A stretch of DNA of 24,112 bases from an uncultured Bilophila sp. Its GTDB lineage: Bacteria > Desulfobacterota > Desulfovibrionia > Desulfovibrionales > Desulfovibrionaceae. A program made the translations under genes and the position numbers. Location of the stretch: positions 1 through 24,112 of the forward strand of contig CAJUHZ010000038.1 in the NCBI GenBank assembly GCA_910585945.1. The letters are read 5' to 3'. Below the pieces are notes generated by a model. That model was not told where the DNA came from. It saw only the letters and a program-made list of their open reading frames with translations, and ran no database searches. Below, piece after piece: positions 1 to 11,278 of this stretch (position 1 is the stretch's first letter; each line of letters starts with the position of its first letter).

Positions 1-29
1 GTAGGTAGGTAGGTAGGTAGGTAGGTAGG
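1..29. repeat. GTAG tetranucleotide microsatellite
   Basis: Seven uninterrupted GTAG units and one extra G open the window, so the tract may continue upstream. It abuts the left copy of the diverged repeat described separately. The right copy near 2305 has only a single AGGTAG at the equivalent place, so the tract looks like a local expansion. Tetranucleotide tracts can change length by slippage. No gene can be seen here that it would switch, because whatever lies upstream is outside the window. Confidence 0.9.
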
Positions 30-237
30 ATAGCAAAAAGTATGCCTGATAAAGCGGGCAGCATTTTGCCTACACTACGGCCTTTCCTTCCTGTCATCTT
101 CCACACCCGCACGAAAAATTTCGGCTTTTGCCTTGTATCCCGGGGCAATCCGCGATTTCCGGAGCATTCACAGCGGATCCCCGTAGCGCCGAATCATCGG
201 CGGGAGAGAGCATGTACGAAAAAAATTCTAACGTCAA
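25..237 (+). repeat. Diverged direct repeat, left copy
   Basis: The 17 bases at 30-46 (ATAGCAAAAAGTATGCC) are identical to 2311-2327. Similarity continues, at roughly two thirds identity by eye with small gaps, to about 124. A second similar block lies at 211-237 (ATGTAC, then an A-rich run, then AACGTCAAC) and matches 2428-2457. This copy has about 60 extra bases between the two blocks. Reading frames here are not conserved with the other copy, so I treat it as a DNA-level repeat rather than a gene. The rest of 238-409 shows nothing recognisable. Confidence 0.6.
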
Positions 238-409
238 CCGAACATGCGTCCGGGCAGTGGGCCATTTTGAACTGTTGGAAGCTCTTCTCGTCCTCCTCGG
301 CAGGGGAATGATTCCCATGCACTCCCAATTTTTTCTCTGATACACTTTGACATATACTTGTTGCCGTCAATGCCATTAAAAGAAAATCAGCCCTTGGTAT
401 GGGGCACTG

Positions 410-1984
410 TTACTTTTTTTCCGGTGTCCAGATCTCCACGCGGGCCTTGCCAGATTCCTTGGCCTTGTACATCGCAGAATCCGCTTCCCGAATAAGTTTT
501 TCAACCGGAACAGATGCTTCGCAATGCGGTCTTATGCCTATGGAAAGGGAAAGATTTTTAAATTCCTCAGAGCTTAAAAAACAATTCGCGACCCTTGTTT
601 GCAGGGCTTCCGCCAATTCCGTGAGTGCCGGAACTTCCAGATCACGGCAGACACAGACCACAAATTCGTCTCCCCCAAGGCGCGCCACAAAATCTTTTGG
701 AAAAACTTCCCGAATGCAATCCGCCACGCGGTACAGCGCGTCATCGCCGGCTTTATGCCCATATGTGTCATTGACATATTTAAAATTGTCGAGATCAAGG
801 TAAATCAGATGGTTCATGGCTGGCTTGTTGCTGATAAGCCATTGTGCGAACCCATGTCTGCTGGCAACGCGGGTCAGGGCATCCAGATTGGCCGCCATCC
901 GTATCCGGGATTCCATCTCCTTTTCCGCGGTAACATCCATAAATGCCCGCACCATGCCAATTGGTTGGCCAAAGCTGTCAGTCAGGGGCGTTTCCGTAAA
1001 CTGGATCAGCAAATTCTGCTCGCCATGGGCGTACCGAAAGGTATTGCCAATAAAGTCGGAAGCATCTTCAAAGGCCCAGTCGCTCCAGGCAGTGTAATAG
1101 GCGCCAATCAAATCCTCATGGCATTCCCCGAACATTTCCAGGAATTTGTTGTTCGCATGGATGACTTTGCCGTCATCCCCTGTAAGAATCAGGGGAAACG
1201 GCATTGCTTCCATAAAAATGCCAATTTCCAGATTCAGATTCAACATACTGGTCAAATCCTGGGCAACGCCCACTGTGCCAATTATGGAATCGTTCGTCCC
1301 TCTGAAGGGGGCTTTGTGGGTTTTCAAATGGTGCGGAGTATTGTTTATAATGATAACTTCATCAAAACTTTTTTGCTCACCGGAGTTGAACACTTCAATT
1401 TCACTGACCTCGCAATCTTCGCCTCCTTCACCCCAGATTTCTTCGTGGTTTCGGCCTTCGATCATCCTTCGCGTCTTTCCCGCGATCTTGCTGAACGTCT
1501 TGTTGACTTTGAGATGCGCTCCGGATGAACTTTTAAACCATATCATGTCAGGCACAAGATCCATAAGCGTATCCAGCCAGTTTTTGTGCAGTTGCGCTTC
1601 TTGCGTGCGCAAGATTTCATGAACAAGGCTGCGAAGTCGCAATGTGGCGCGTTCAGGACTGAAAGGGTATATCCACAGATCATCCAGCAGGCGGAAATCC
1701 TCAGCCTGTATCTGATTTTCTTCATCAGCCATGACACACAAAATGAGCTTGGCCCTTGGACGCATCATTTCCTTGAATTTGCGTATCTCAACATCGGGGG
1801 ATTTTTTCAGAATGACGATATCACAATAGGAACTTATTTCCGGCAAAGGCTCATTGATAATTGTTGTATATTCAACACCATCAAATGATGGCAGGTTATG
1901 AACTGCATTCTGGATTTCTGCAAAATTGGCTTCCACGAAAATGCGAATCTGCATGCCGCCGATCTGGGAATAATTGAACATCAT
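410..1984 (-). CDS. PAS-PAS-GGDEF diguanylate cyclase with pseudo-receiver N-terminus
   Basis: Predicted cytoplasmic diguanylate cyclase making c-di-GMP from two GTP. Residues about 11-125 look like a receiver fold (alternating hydrophobic strands and helices), but the expected phospho-acceptor region reads DIVILKKSPD with no Asp at the site. Two PAS-like domains follow at about 137-245 and 255-355. The GGDEF domain spans about 362-520, with the substrate-binding DLDNFKYVNDTYGHKAGD stretch and an intact GGDEF at 437-441, so activity is expected. The inhibitory RxxD site five residues upstream reads FPKD, so product inhibition through it is probably lost. The start is either of two adjacent ATGs; GGGAGAG lies just upstream and suits the second ATG better. 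No membrane segment is visible. The gene is AT-richer than most of the window and is flanked by repeats and an IS remnant, suggesting transfer. Confidence 0.9.
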   Translation of the reverse strand: MMFNYSQIGGMQIRIFVEANFAEIQNAVHNLPSFDGVEYTTIINEPLPEISSYCDIVILKKSPDVEIRKFKEMMRPRAKLILCVMADEENQIQAEDFRLLDDLWIYPFSPERATLRLRSLVHEILRTQEAQLHKNWLDTLMDLVPDMIWFKSSSGAHLKVNKTFSKIAGKTRRMIEGRNHEEIWGEGGEDCEVSEIEVFNSGEQKSFDEVIIINNTPHHLKTHKAPFRGTNDSIIGTVGVAQDLTSMLNLNLEIGIFMEAMPFPLILTGDDGKVIHANNKFLEMFGECHEDLIGAYYTAWSDWAFEDASDFIGNTFRYAHGEQNLLIQFTETPLTDSFGQPIGMVRAFMDVTAEKEMESRIRMAANLDALTRVASRHGFAQWLISNKPAMNHLIYLDLDNFKYVNDTYGHKAGDDALYRVADCIREVFPKDFVARLGGDEFVVCVCRDLEVPALTELAEALQTRVANCFLSSEEFKNLSLSIGIRPHCEASVPVEKLIREADSAMYKAKESGKARVEIWTPEKK

Positions 1985-2007
1985 CTCTCCCTGAAAAGTT
2001 AGAACTT

Positions 2008-2028
2008 ATTTCATCATTGATATGAAAT
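2008..2028. promoter_or_regulatory. Perfect inverted repeat upstream of GGDEF gene
   Basis: ATTTCAT and ATGAAAT form a perfect 7-bp inverted repeat with a 7-base centre, 24 bases upstream of the GGDEF start codon. It overlaps the proposed -10 element, which is where a repressor operator would sit. It also contains most of a sequence matching the terminal repeat of the 21.5-kb element (2003-2019, 15 of 17 bases), so it may be a repeat end and not an operator. Confidence 0.35.
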
Positions 2029-2304
2029 TTTTACGACTTTCTTCAACGGAATCATAGAAAAAACAAGAGGGACAAGGGCTGTAAATCATTCACAGCGCCA
2101 ATCCCATCTGATTATGGCTTTTTTAAATTTGTTACGCCACGCAAAAAGGTGTTTGATCTGCCATCTTCTTTTATACCTGTGCAGGTTGCGTCCATCCTGC
2201 GGTGCAGGCTTCTTACGATTCTTGCGGTGCGGCGCGATACGTTCAATTCCCTGGCGAGCAAGGGCTTCATCAAGGAGAGTATCCCCAATTATAAAATAAC
2301 CTCT
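2014..2304 (-). pseudogene. IS5-family transposase, C-terminal remnant
   Basis: The minus-strand frame reads a typical IS5-type C-terminus: GDTLLDEALARQGIE, then IAPHRKNRKKPAPQDGR, then RYKRRWQIKHLFAW. Family members normally have RYKRRWxIERLFAW, in which the Glu completes the DDE catalytic triad; here it is Lys. An in-frame TGA at 2086-2088 interrupts the frame, yet transposase-like sequence (FTALVPLVFSMIPLKK) continues to the next stop at 2014. The N-terminal two thirds is absent: homology ends at about 2304, exactly where the right copy of the diverged repeat begins. It is therefore a dead fragment. The family assignment rests on these motifs only; no terminal repeats of the parent IS could be identified. 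Confidence 0.75.
2017..2046 (-). promoter_or_regulatory. Possible sigma70-type promoter for GGDEF gene
   Basis: On the minus strand, TTGAAG (2046-2041) and TATCAA (2022-2017) are separated by 18 bases and lie just upstream of the GGDEF start. The match to TTGACA/TATAAT is partial. The sequence lies at the decayed end of the transposase remnant, so the promoter may have been brought in or created by that insertion. Confidence 0.3.
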
Positions 2305-2457
2305 AGGTAGATAGCAAAAAGTATGCCCATTAAAGATGCCATTTATTGCTCAAGCTGCGGAGTTTCCTGCGTGTCATCCCAACCCTACATAAAAAATGGA
2401 CGTCTTTTTTCCGTCTTCAACGCATTTTATGTACTGGCAAAAAATTTTAACGTCAAC
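2305..2457 (+). repeat. Diverged direct repeat, right copy
   Basis: This is the partner of the repeat at 25-237. It begins with AGGTAG and the exact 17-base ATAGCAAAAAGTATGCC, and ends with the ATGTAC / A-rich / AACGTCAAC block at 2428-2457. It joins directly to the transposase remnant on its left. It contains a 46-codon frame (2323-2463) starting MPIKDAIYCSSCG, with four cysteines but no ribosome binding site. The left copy does not preserve that peptide, so I do not call it a gene. Confidence 0.6.
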
Positions 2458-2510
2458 AAATGATAACACACTCATTTCATACAGAATATCTTCTCGAACA
2501 GGTGTCTTTC

Positions 2511-2539
2511 TTGACTCTGCCGGGTTTCACTCATATTTT
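2511..2539 (+). promoter_or_regulatory. Candidate sigma70 promoter of pepA
   Basis: TTGACT at 2511-2516 and TATTTT at 2534-2539 are separated by 17 bases, a good housekeeping-type promoter. Transcription from it would give a leader of roughly 57 bases before the pepA start. A short sequence matching the terminal repeat seen at 21.5 kb (ACTCATTTCAT, 2470-2480) lies about 30 bases upstream. Confidence 0.5.
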
Positions 2540-2602
2540 TTCCAGAAGCATTCTGACGTCTGCCGCCAGACGCGGGATCTTTTCAACCCGAGGAGAAACA
2601 AG

Positions 2603-4162
2603 ATGAAGATCGCTTTTCAAGCCGGTTTGCCCGCGGAGTGGACCGCGGCCGTGCTTATAGTGCCTCTGTTTGAAAACGAAACGCCGGGCGAGGTGTGCCC
2701 CGAACTTCACGACGCCGCGCCGTGGCTGCTCTCCGCGCCCGGTCTGGCGGATTTTCGGGGCAAGAAGGACGAAACCCTCCTGTTTCATGGACCGGCAGGC
2801 GCACATGCGGCGCGTGTTCTGCTTGCCGGCATGGGCGACAACCCATCCGCCAAAACCCGCGCCGAACGCCTGGACGCCCTGCGCGTCACTCTGGGCGGAG
2901 CAACGGCCTGGTGCCGGAAGCACGGCCTCGCCGGCGCGCTTGCCGTGCCTGTGAGCGCGCTGTCCCATGCCGTGGGGTCAAACGACAAGGATGATCGTTC
3001 CGTTTCCCGGGCCGTACGCGAAGCGATCTGCGGCGCCTTGCTGGGGTTGTATCGCAACACGGCGTTCAAGTCCGGCACGGCCGGCCAGTCGCCCGATCCT
3101 GACCCGGAGCGTCTTGATCTGCTCATGGCCGCCTCTCTGCCGGAAGTCGAAGCGGCGGCCAGAGAGGGAGAAATCCATGCCCAGGCCGTGACGTTGGCCC
3201 GCAACCTGGCCAATGCCCCGGCCAACCGGCTTGCCCCCGCCGACATGACGGAGGAAGCGGCCCGCCTTGCCGCGCGGCACGGTCTGCGTCATGAAACGCT
3301 CGGCATGGATGATTTGCAGAAACTCGGCATGGGAGCCTTTGTCGCCGTGGGGGCCGGGGCGGCCGGCAATCCCCGGCACGCGCCCTGCCTGAGCATTCTG
3401 GAATACGCGCCCGCCGGGCATGAAAACGAAGCGCCCCTGGTTGTGGTGGGCAAGGGCATCACCTTTGACAGCGGCGGGATCAGCCTGAAACCCTCGGCCG
3501 GCATGTGGGAAATGAAAGGCGACATGGGCGGGGCGGCCGCCGTGCTCGGGCTTTTCGAGGCCCTGCCCCGCCTTGGGGTGCAACGGCGCGTCGTGGGGCT
3601 GCTCGCCTGTGCCGAAAACATGCCCGGAGCCTTTGCTTCCCGCCCGGGCGACGTGGTGAAGACTCTGTCCGGCAAAACAGTGGAGATCGTCAATACCGAC
3701 GCGGAAGGGCGGCTTGTCCTGTGCGACGCGCTGACCTACGCACAGAAACGCTGGTCGCCCGACGTGCTTGTGGATGTGGCGACGCTGACCGGGGCCTGTG
3801 TGGTGGCGCTTGGCGATGATGTGGCCGGGCTGTTTTGCGAGGAACCGGAGCTGGCGGCCCGGATCAAGAGCCTGGGAGAAGCCGTGGGCGAGCCGTTCTG
3901 GCCTCTGCCCCTGCATGAGCGCTATTTTGAAAAGCTGAAAAGCGAAACCGCGGATTTCGCCAACGCCGGATCGCGTGAGGGCGGCGCGTGCTCGGCCGCC
4001 ATATTCCTGAAACAGTTCGTCAATCCGGAAGGCGCGGCAAAGGCCCGCTGGGCGCACCTGGACATCGCCGGGCCGGCCTTCCTCACCCGCAAGATCCCCA
4101 ACTGCCCGGCCGGAGCCTCGGGCTTCGCCGTGCGCACCCTGATCGATCTGGCGTCGGCCTGA
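2603..4162 (+). CDS. pepA: Leucyl aminopeptidase (M17 family)
   Basis: Cytosolic aminopeptidase of the M17 family that removes N-terminal residues from peptides using two metal ions. The product is 519 residues, a normal length. The metal ligands can be placed by the family's spacing: Lys284 and Asp289 in GKGITFDSGG, Asp307 in KGDMGGAA, and Asp366 and Glu368 in NTDAEGR, with the catalytic Arg at 370. The spacings of 5, 18, 59 and 2 residues match those I recall for E. coli PepA. The ATG at 2603 is chosen because GAGGAG lies 7-12 bases upstream; the frame is open further upstream to 2396, but that part lies in repeat and promoter sequence. It is the only convincing plus-strand gene in the window, is monocistronic, and ends before a strong hairpin terminator. 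Confidence 0.96.
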   Translation: MKIAFQAGLPAEWTAAVLIVPLFENETPGEVCPELHDAAPWLLSAPGLADFRGKKDETLLFHGPAGAHAARVLLAGMGDNPSAKTRAERLDALRVTLGGATAWCRKHGLAGALAVPVSALSHAVGSNDKDDRSVSRAVREAICGALLGLYRNTAFKSGTAGQSPDPDPERLDLLMAASLPEVEAAAREGEIHAQAVTLARNLANAPANRLAPADMTEEAARLAARHGLRHETLGMDDLQKLGMGAFVAVGAGAAGNPRHAPCLSILEYAPAGHENEAPLVVVGKGITFDSGGISLKPSAGMWEMKGDMGGAAAVLGLFEALPRLGVQRRVVGLLACAENMPGAFASRPGDVVKTLSGKTVEIVNTDAEGRLVLCDALTYAQKRWSPDVLVDVATLTGACVVALGDDVAGLFCEEPELAARIKSLGEAVGEPFWPLPLHERYFEKLKSETADFANAGSREGGACSAAIFLKQFVNPEGAAKARWAHLDIAGPAFLTRKIPNCPAGASGFAVRTLIDLASA

Positions 4163-4232
4163 GCCTGAACCGGCAAATGGCGGGATACGAACGCGCCCCG
4201 CCAGCTGCGGGATGCCCTGCCCGCAAATGAAA

Positions 4233-4264
4233 GCGCCGGCAACCCCTTGTACGGTTGCCGGCGC
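4233..4264. terminator. Bidirectional hairpin terminator
   Basis: A perfect 12-bp stem (GCGCCGGCAACC and its complement) closes an 8-base loop between the convergent ends of pepA and the FlxA-like gene. The plus strand continues with AAAACTG and the minus strand with TTTCATTTG, so the T-rich tail favours termination of the minus-strand gene, while the stem can block both transcripts. Confidence 0.75.
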
Positions 4265-4285
4265 AAAACTGCATGGATGCGGAAT

Positions 4286-4789
4286 TTATGCCGCGCTCTG
4301 CAACTGAGCCTGCAAGGCGGCGATCTGGGCTTGCAACGAAGATGCCTTGCTCGTGTTGCCGCCGCTCAACGCGGCCTGCAATTGAGACTGGAGAGCGGCT
4401 ATTTTTGCCTGGATTTCTTCGGTGGAATCAGAGTCGGACGATCCGCCTCCGCCCCCTGCACCGCCGGCCCCGCCCTGGCCCTGCGCCGCCCCGGGCGTTT
4501 CAGTCGCTCCAGCCGCCCCGGCCGCATGGAACGCGCCGCCCTGCTCCGCCGCTCCAGCCGAACCGCCCTTGCCCGAAGCGGACTGCTCGCTGCCGCCAGC
4601 CGCGGGGCTTGCCTTGCCAGCGGTCATCTGCCCGGCCAGGCGCAACGCTTCCGCCGAAAAGGAATAGCTGTCGCCTCCGGCGCTGATTCCTTCCGATTCA
4701 TAGCGGGAAGCCGCCTTCGCGTACCGGGTCTGACTCGCCTGTTCCGTATATCCTGTGCCGAAAAAAGAAATCCCCGACGAAATTTCCAT
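4286..4789 (-). CDS. FlxA-like coiled-coil protein, function unknown
   Basis: Hypothetical protein of 167 residues. The N-terminus (MEISSGISFFGTGY) and a SFSAEALRLA element near residue 45 resemble small Desulfovibrio proteins that often occur with flagellar or export genes. The middle is a low-complexity Gly/Ala/Ser-rich linker with a GGAGGAGGGGGSS run, probably disordered. The last ~45 residues form a Gln-rich heptad coiled coil (EIQAKIAALQSQLQ and a second repeat, LQAQIAALQAQLQ), as in FlxA-like families. The ATG at 4789 is preferred over an upstream GTG because GAGGAG lies four bases before it. No signal peptide or membrane segment is seen. No flagellar gene lies nearby, so function is unassigned. 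Confidence 0.75.
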   Translation of the reverse strand: MEISSGISFFGTGYTEQASQTRYAKAASRYESEGISAGGDSYSFSAEALRLAGQMTAGKASPAAGGSEQSASGKGGSAGAAEQGGAFHAAGAAGATETPGAAQGQGGAGGAGGGGGSSDSDSTEEIQAKIAALQSQLQAALSGGNTSKASSLQAQIAALQAQLQSAA

Positions 4790-4924
4790 AGCTCTCCTCA
4801 CGTTGCGTCGTATGCGGAAAAAACGGCATTGCAGTATCCGCCAATATATCGATCCGCACTCTTTGCAAGAGCCGTGCCTGGAAAATTTTTCCGGGCCGGA
4901 GCCATAGCGAAAGCTTGGGACAAA

Positions 4925-6664
4925 CTACGAGGAAACGCCAGGACGCGGGCGGCGTTTTTCGCGGATATCCGAGAGGAGACCGACAAACAGCGCCCGATTG
5001 CCGAAAAACAGAATCGCCGCGTATACAGCCATGCCGGCCGGCACGCCAAGGCAAAGCGTGGACGCGGGTGACCAGCCCCGATCCGCGCACAGCCGCGCAA
5101 GCCCCCATGCCGCGCCAAAAACGCACACGGCCCCCGTACCTTCCCAGAACAACGCGGCGACAGCCGGAGCAAAGCCGTGCGCATCCTTACCGGAACTCGC
5201 CCGGAGCGTCCGCGTCAGGCCCCGCCACAGCAGAATCGCATAAATCCACACCCCGAACGAAACAGCAAGAGGCGGAACAAGCGCGGCGTTCGCCCGGACA
5301 ACGTCGGCCAGTGTCGACGGAATCGCCGCCTGAACGGCCTGAGGCAGGCATTCGCCCGCCCGGTCTCCCATCTGGCCGAAAATGGCGGGGAACAGCAGGA
5401 CAAGGCCGATCGCCAGCACAACGCCAAGCCCTGTCGCCGTGGCGCGCGCCGGCGTGGCCGTGTCTTCCAGGGCGTGACACGCCGCCAGCAGGGGGCGTGA
5501 AAGCGCGTAGGCCGGCAGCCCCGGCGCATAGGCGCACAAGGCGAGGGCCGTCATGTCAACGGCTTCGGCGCTGAACGCTCCCCGGCCGAAAACGAACGCC
5601 ACAAGCGGATCGCAAACAGCCATAAGTCCGGCCGCCGCCGGAAGGTTCAGGGCAAGGGTCAGGCTGACGGCCCGGCGCACTTCCCGCCCCAGCGCGGCAT
5701 GACCTTGCGCCGCCGGGCCGCCCGTGCCGTCGGGGGCGGAAGCCTGCCCGCCCTCTTCCTCCCGCCGGATCAGTTCGGTCAGGCGCGGCGCGGCCGCCAT
5801 GCCCACGGCCGCTCCAAGCACGCCAAGCGGAAATTCCAGAAGGCGTTCGGCATAAAAAAGCGCGGCAAGATGCCCGCCCGGCAGGAAAGACGCCAGCCCC
5901 GCCGCCGCGACAAAGGCCAATTGCGGCATGGCCGCGCCGAAAATCCCGACGGGTATCCGGCCCAGTACAGCGCGAACCACAGCAGGATCCACACGGGCGC
6001 AGCCGGCCCGATCCGAGGCCAGACGTTCCGGCTCCGCGCGCTGCATCAGCCACTGGCAGACGCCGCCGGCCAGCACGCCGCCGGCCAGCCAGCACGCCGC
6101 AAGGCCGGCGTCCCCCTCACTCATCCCCGAGGAAGCGACAAGCAGACACCCCGCGCCGGCAAAGGCCAGCGTCACAACATTGAACGCGGCCGGCGCAAGC
6201 GCGGGGAGGAGAAAGCGTTGCCGGCTGTGCAGAGCGGCCATGCGGCCAGCCGCCAGCGTGACGAAGATCAGGTAGGGAGCGGTAATGCGGAAGAGCGTTG
6301 CGGCCTGATCCAGAACCTCCGGCCGCTCCCCCAGTCCGGGAGCGAACAGCGCGACGATCCGGGGCGCGAACACCATAACAATCAGCGTGACAAGGCAGAC
6401 CCCGCCGGCCAGACGGCGCGTCACCGCGCGGGCCAGCGCCGCACGGGCGGCTTTCGCCTGTCTGCCGCAGGCCGTGGCAAGCGTGAGGGAGAGCGTGCCT
6501 TCCCCGAACAGCCGTCTCGCCAGAAAGGGAAGACGCAGAGCCGCGGCCAGCGCGTCCGCCGTCGCGCCTCCTCCGAGCAGCCAGGCAAAAGCCGCGTCAC
6601 GCGCGAAGCCCGTAAGGCGGGAAAGCATCGCCCCGGCGATCAGCGTGACTTCATCGCGTCGCAT
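4925..6664 (-). CDS. murJ: Lipid II flippase MurJ (MviN)
   Basis: Inner-membrane flippase of the MOP superfamily that moves lipid II from the cytoplasmic to the periplasmic face for peptidoglycan synthesis. The product is 579 residues, slightly longer than usual. The N-terminus carries the family signature SRLTGFARDAAFAWLLG, and the sequence contains many hydrophobic segments, consistent with the 14 membrane helices of the family. The PYLIFVTLAAGRMAALHSRQRF segment is typical of the middle of the protein. A Gly/Ala/Glu-rich cytoplasmic loop with an EEEGGQASAPDGTGG stretch is longer than usual and accounts for some of the extra length. The start lies 11 bases after the tgt stop, so the two genes are probably co-transcribed. 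It is the third gene of GT2-tgt-murJ. Confidence 0.92.
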   Translation of the reverse strand: MRRDEVTLIAGAMLSRLTGFARDAAFAWLLGGGATADALAAALRLPFLARRLFGEGTLSLTLATACGRQAKAARAALARAVTRRLAGGVCLVTLIVMVFAPRIVALFAPGLGERPEVLDQAATLFRITAPYLIFVTLAAGRMAALHSRQRFLLPALAPAAFNVVTLAFAGAGCLLVASSGMSEGDAGLAACWLAGGVLAGGVCQWLMQRAEPERLASDRAGCARVDPAVVRAVLGRIPVGIFGAAMPQLAFVAAAGLASFLPGGHLAALFYAERLLEFPLGVLGAAVGMAAAPRLTELIRREEEGGQASAPDGTGGPAAQGHAALGREVRRAVSLTLALNLPAAAGLMAVCDPLVAFVFGRGAFSAEAVDMTALALCAYAPGLPAYALSRPLLAACHALEDTATPARATATGLGVVLAIGLVLLFPAIFGQMGDRAGECLPQAVQAAIPSTLADVVRANAALVPPLAVSFGVWIYAILLWRGLTRTLRASSGKDAHGFAPAVAALFWEGTGAVCVFGAAWGLARLCADRGWSPASTLCLGVPAGMAVYAAILFFGNRALFVGLLSDIREKRRPRPGVSS

Positions 6665-6675
6665 GCGAACCCGCC

Positions 6676-7791
<1,116 letters not shown>

Positions 7792-7806
7792 GATTTCCTC
7801 GTGCGC

Positions 7807-8985
7807 TCAGCGCCAGATCGCGCCAAGTCTTTGCCGCGCCCTGGCTTCCAAATAACGGATAACCCGCCGCGCCTCGCGCGAACGCGGGCTGCACAGGGCC
7901 TTGAACCGACGGCGCGCCGTATGAAAGAGACTGGTCTTGTCGATATCACGGGGGGACAGCCGGGCGAGTTCGGCAAAAATCCGTCGTGCGGTCGCGCGAT
8001 CTCCGGCCATGAAAGCCTGAGCGAACGGCAAAAGCCCCGGCTCCGCCCGAAGCTCGGGCGCAAGAAAATCCTGGCTGAACCAGGCAGGATCCAGACCGCT
8101 GAAAAGCGCAAGGCCGAGTTCTTCGACACGTTGGGCAAGACAGGCCGCAGCGGTCGATCGCGGTGCGCCGTCCGGAGTCAGCAACATGGGGGCGGCCCGC
8201 TTGATATCACGCCAGTAGTTTTCGTTGAGATACTTGATCAGGGGCTTGATGAATCTACCCTCGTGGCGAGGCGCGAGCAATATTTCCCTGGCGGCGGCAA
8301 ACTGGGCCAGTTCATGTTCCACCCAAACCTCGGGCGAGCTTGAAATGCTCTTGTGCTCCTGCCGGAAAAAATACACATTGGCCGCACACTGGGAAAAAGC
8401 CTCCGCCCGGGTAAGCACGTCGTACATGAAGCAAACGTCCTGCCCGAGTTTGAAATGCGGGTGCGGAAAGGGAGCGCCGTCACGCCCGGTTTGCAGGAAG
8501 GGCAGGGAGAAAATCCAGCGCCACACCACCTTGCTTTTCCAATAGGCTGGCGCGCCCGCAAAATTCAGATGCGAGGCGGCGGCGTGGGGAAAGTAGCGGC
8601 GGGTATTGAATGTCTTGTCGGAAAAAACGGTTGCGTTACCGCAGACAAGGGGAACATTGTCCCGCACGGCCACATCAAGCATGACGCGGGCCGCCTCGGG
8701 GGCAAGGGCGTCGTCCGCATCAAGCCAGGTGATAAAGTCTCCCCCAGCGGCCCTCTGCCCGGCCTGACGCGCCGCGCCAAGTCCTGCATTGGATTGAAAG
8801 AGATGGCGAACACGCCCTTCTTCCCGCGCGTAGCGTTCGGCAATGTCGCCACTACGATCCGTGGATCCGTCATTCAGCACGATGATTTCAATATCGCAAG
8901 CCGTCTGGGCCAGACAGGATTCAATGGCTACCGGGAGCCACTGTTCCATATTGTATGTGGGAATAACGACGGACAGAACCGACAT
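7807..8985 (-). CDS. Family 2 glycosyltransferase
   Basis: A 392-residue GT-A-fold glycosyltransferase that likely adds a sugar to a cell-surface glycan. The first ~110 residues are a standard GT2 domain: SVVIPTYNMEQWL, then VLNDGSTDRSGD, NAGLGAARQAG, and the metal-binding DADD in WLDADDALAPEA. The remaining C-terminal ~200 residues are mostly helical and unassigned, so acceptor and donor are unknown. The frame is open upstream to 9168, but AGGAG seven bases before the ATG at 8985 and the onset of GT2 homology fix the start. It is the first gene of a likely operon with tgt and murJ, and it follows the fusA terminators. Confidence 0.9.
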   Translation of the reverse strand: MSVLSVVIPTYNMEQWLPVAIESCLAQTACDIEIIVLNDGSTDRSGDIAERYAREEGRVRHLFQSNAGLGAARQAGQRAAGGDFITWLDADDALAPEAARVMLDVAVRDNVPLVCGNATVFSDKTFNTRRYFPHAAASHLNFAGAPAYWKSKVVWRWIFSLPFLQTGRDGAPFPHPHFKLGQDVCFMYDVLTRAEAFSQCAANVYFFRQEHKSISSSPEVWVEHELAQFAAAREILLAPRHEGRFIKPLIKYLNENYWRDIKRAAPMLLTPDGAPRSTAAACLAQRVEELGLALFSGLDPAWFSQDFLAPELRAEPGLLPFAQAFMAGDRATARRIFAELARLSPRDIDKTSLFHTARRRFKALCSPRSREARRVIRYLEARARQRLGAIWR

Positions 8986-9115
8986 GGAGCACTCCTGGCG
9001 CCTGATCTCGAACAGTCGGCCCCATGCGAATGTGTTGGGGGATCGTTCGCAACGACTGTGAAACAACTGCTCGCCCTGTAAAAAGACAACAGGGTTTTGC
9101 CGCAACAATGCGAAA

Positions 9116-9141
9116 CGAAGCCCCCCGTGCGGGGGGCTTCG
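9116..9141. terminator. Strong GC hairpin downstream of fusA
   Basis: A perfect 11-bp stem (CGAAGCCCCCC and its complement) with a GTGC loop. On the minus strand it follows the first fusA hairpin and continues into TTTCGC. It is probably a second, back-up terminator separating the str operon from the glycosyltransferase. Confidence 0.6.
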
Positions 9142-9153
9142 CCGGCAGGAAAA

Positions 9154-9180
9154 GCCGGCCCCAAACATGCCGGGGCCGGC
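9154..9180 (-). terminator. Intrinsic terminator of fusA
   Basis: Nine bases after the fusA stop codon, the minus strand forms a 9-bp GC stem (GCCGGCCCC and its complement) with a 9-base loop, followed by TTTTCC. This is a standard Rho-independent terminator and shows that the str operon ends here instead of continuing into an S10-type ribosomal operon. Confidence 0.8.
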
Positions 9181-9188
9181 GGAAGGTT

Positions 9189-11264
<2,076 letters not shown>

Positions 11265-11278
11265 GTTCGTGCTCCCGG

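Noticed and set aside
2323..2463. 46-codon frame with CSSCGVSC inside the right repeat copy
   Set aside because: No ribosome binding site, and the peptide is not preserved in the left copy of the repeat.
9068..9097. CCCTGT/ACAGGG hairpin followed by TTTT on the plus strand
   Set aside because: Only a 6-bp stem with a long loop, and no plus-strand gene precedes it.
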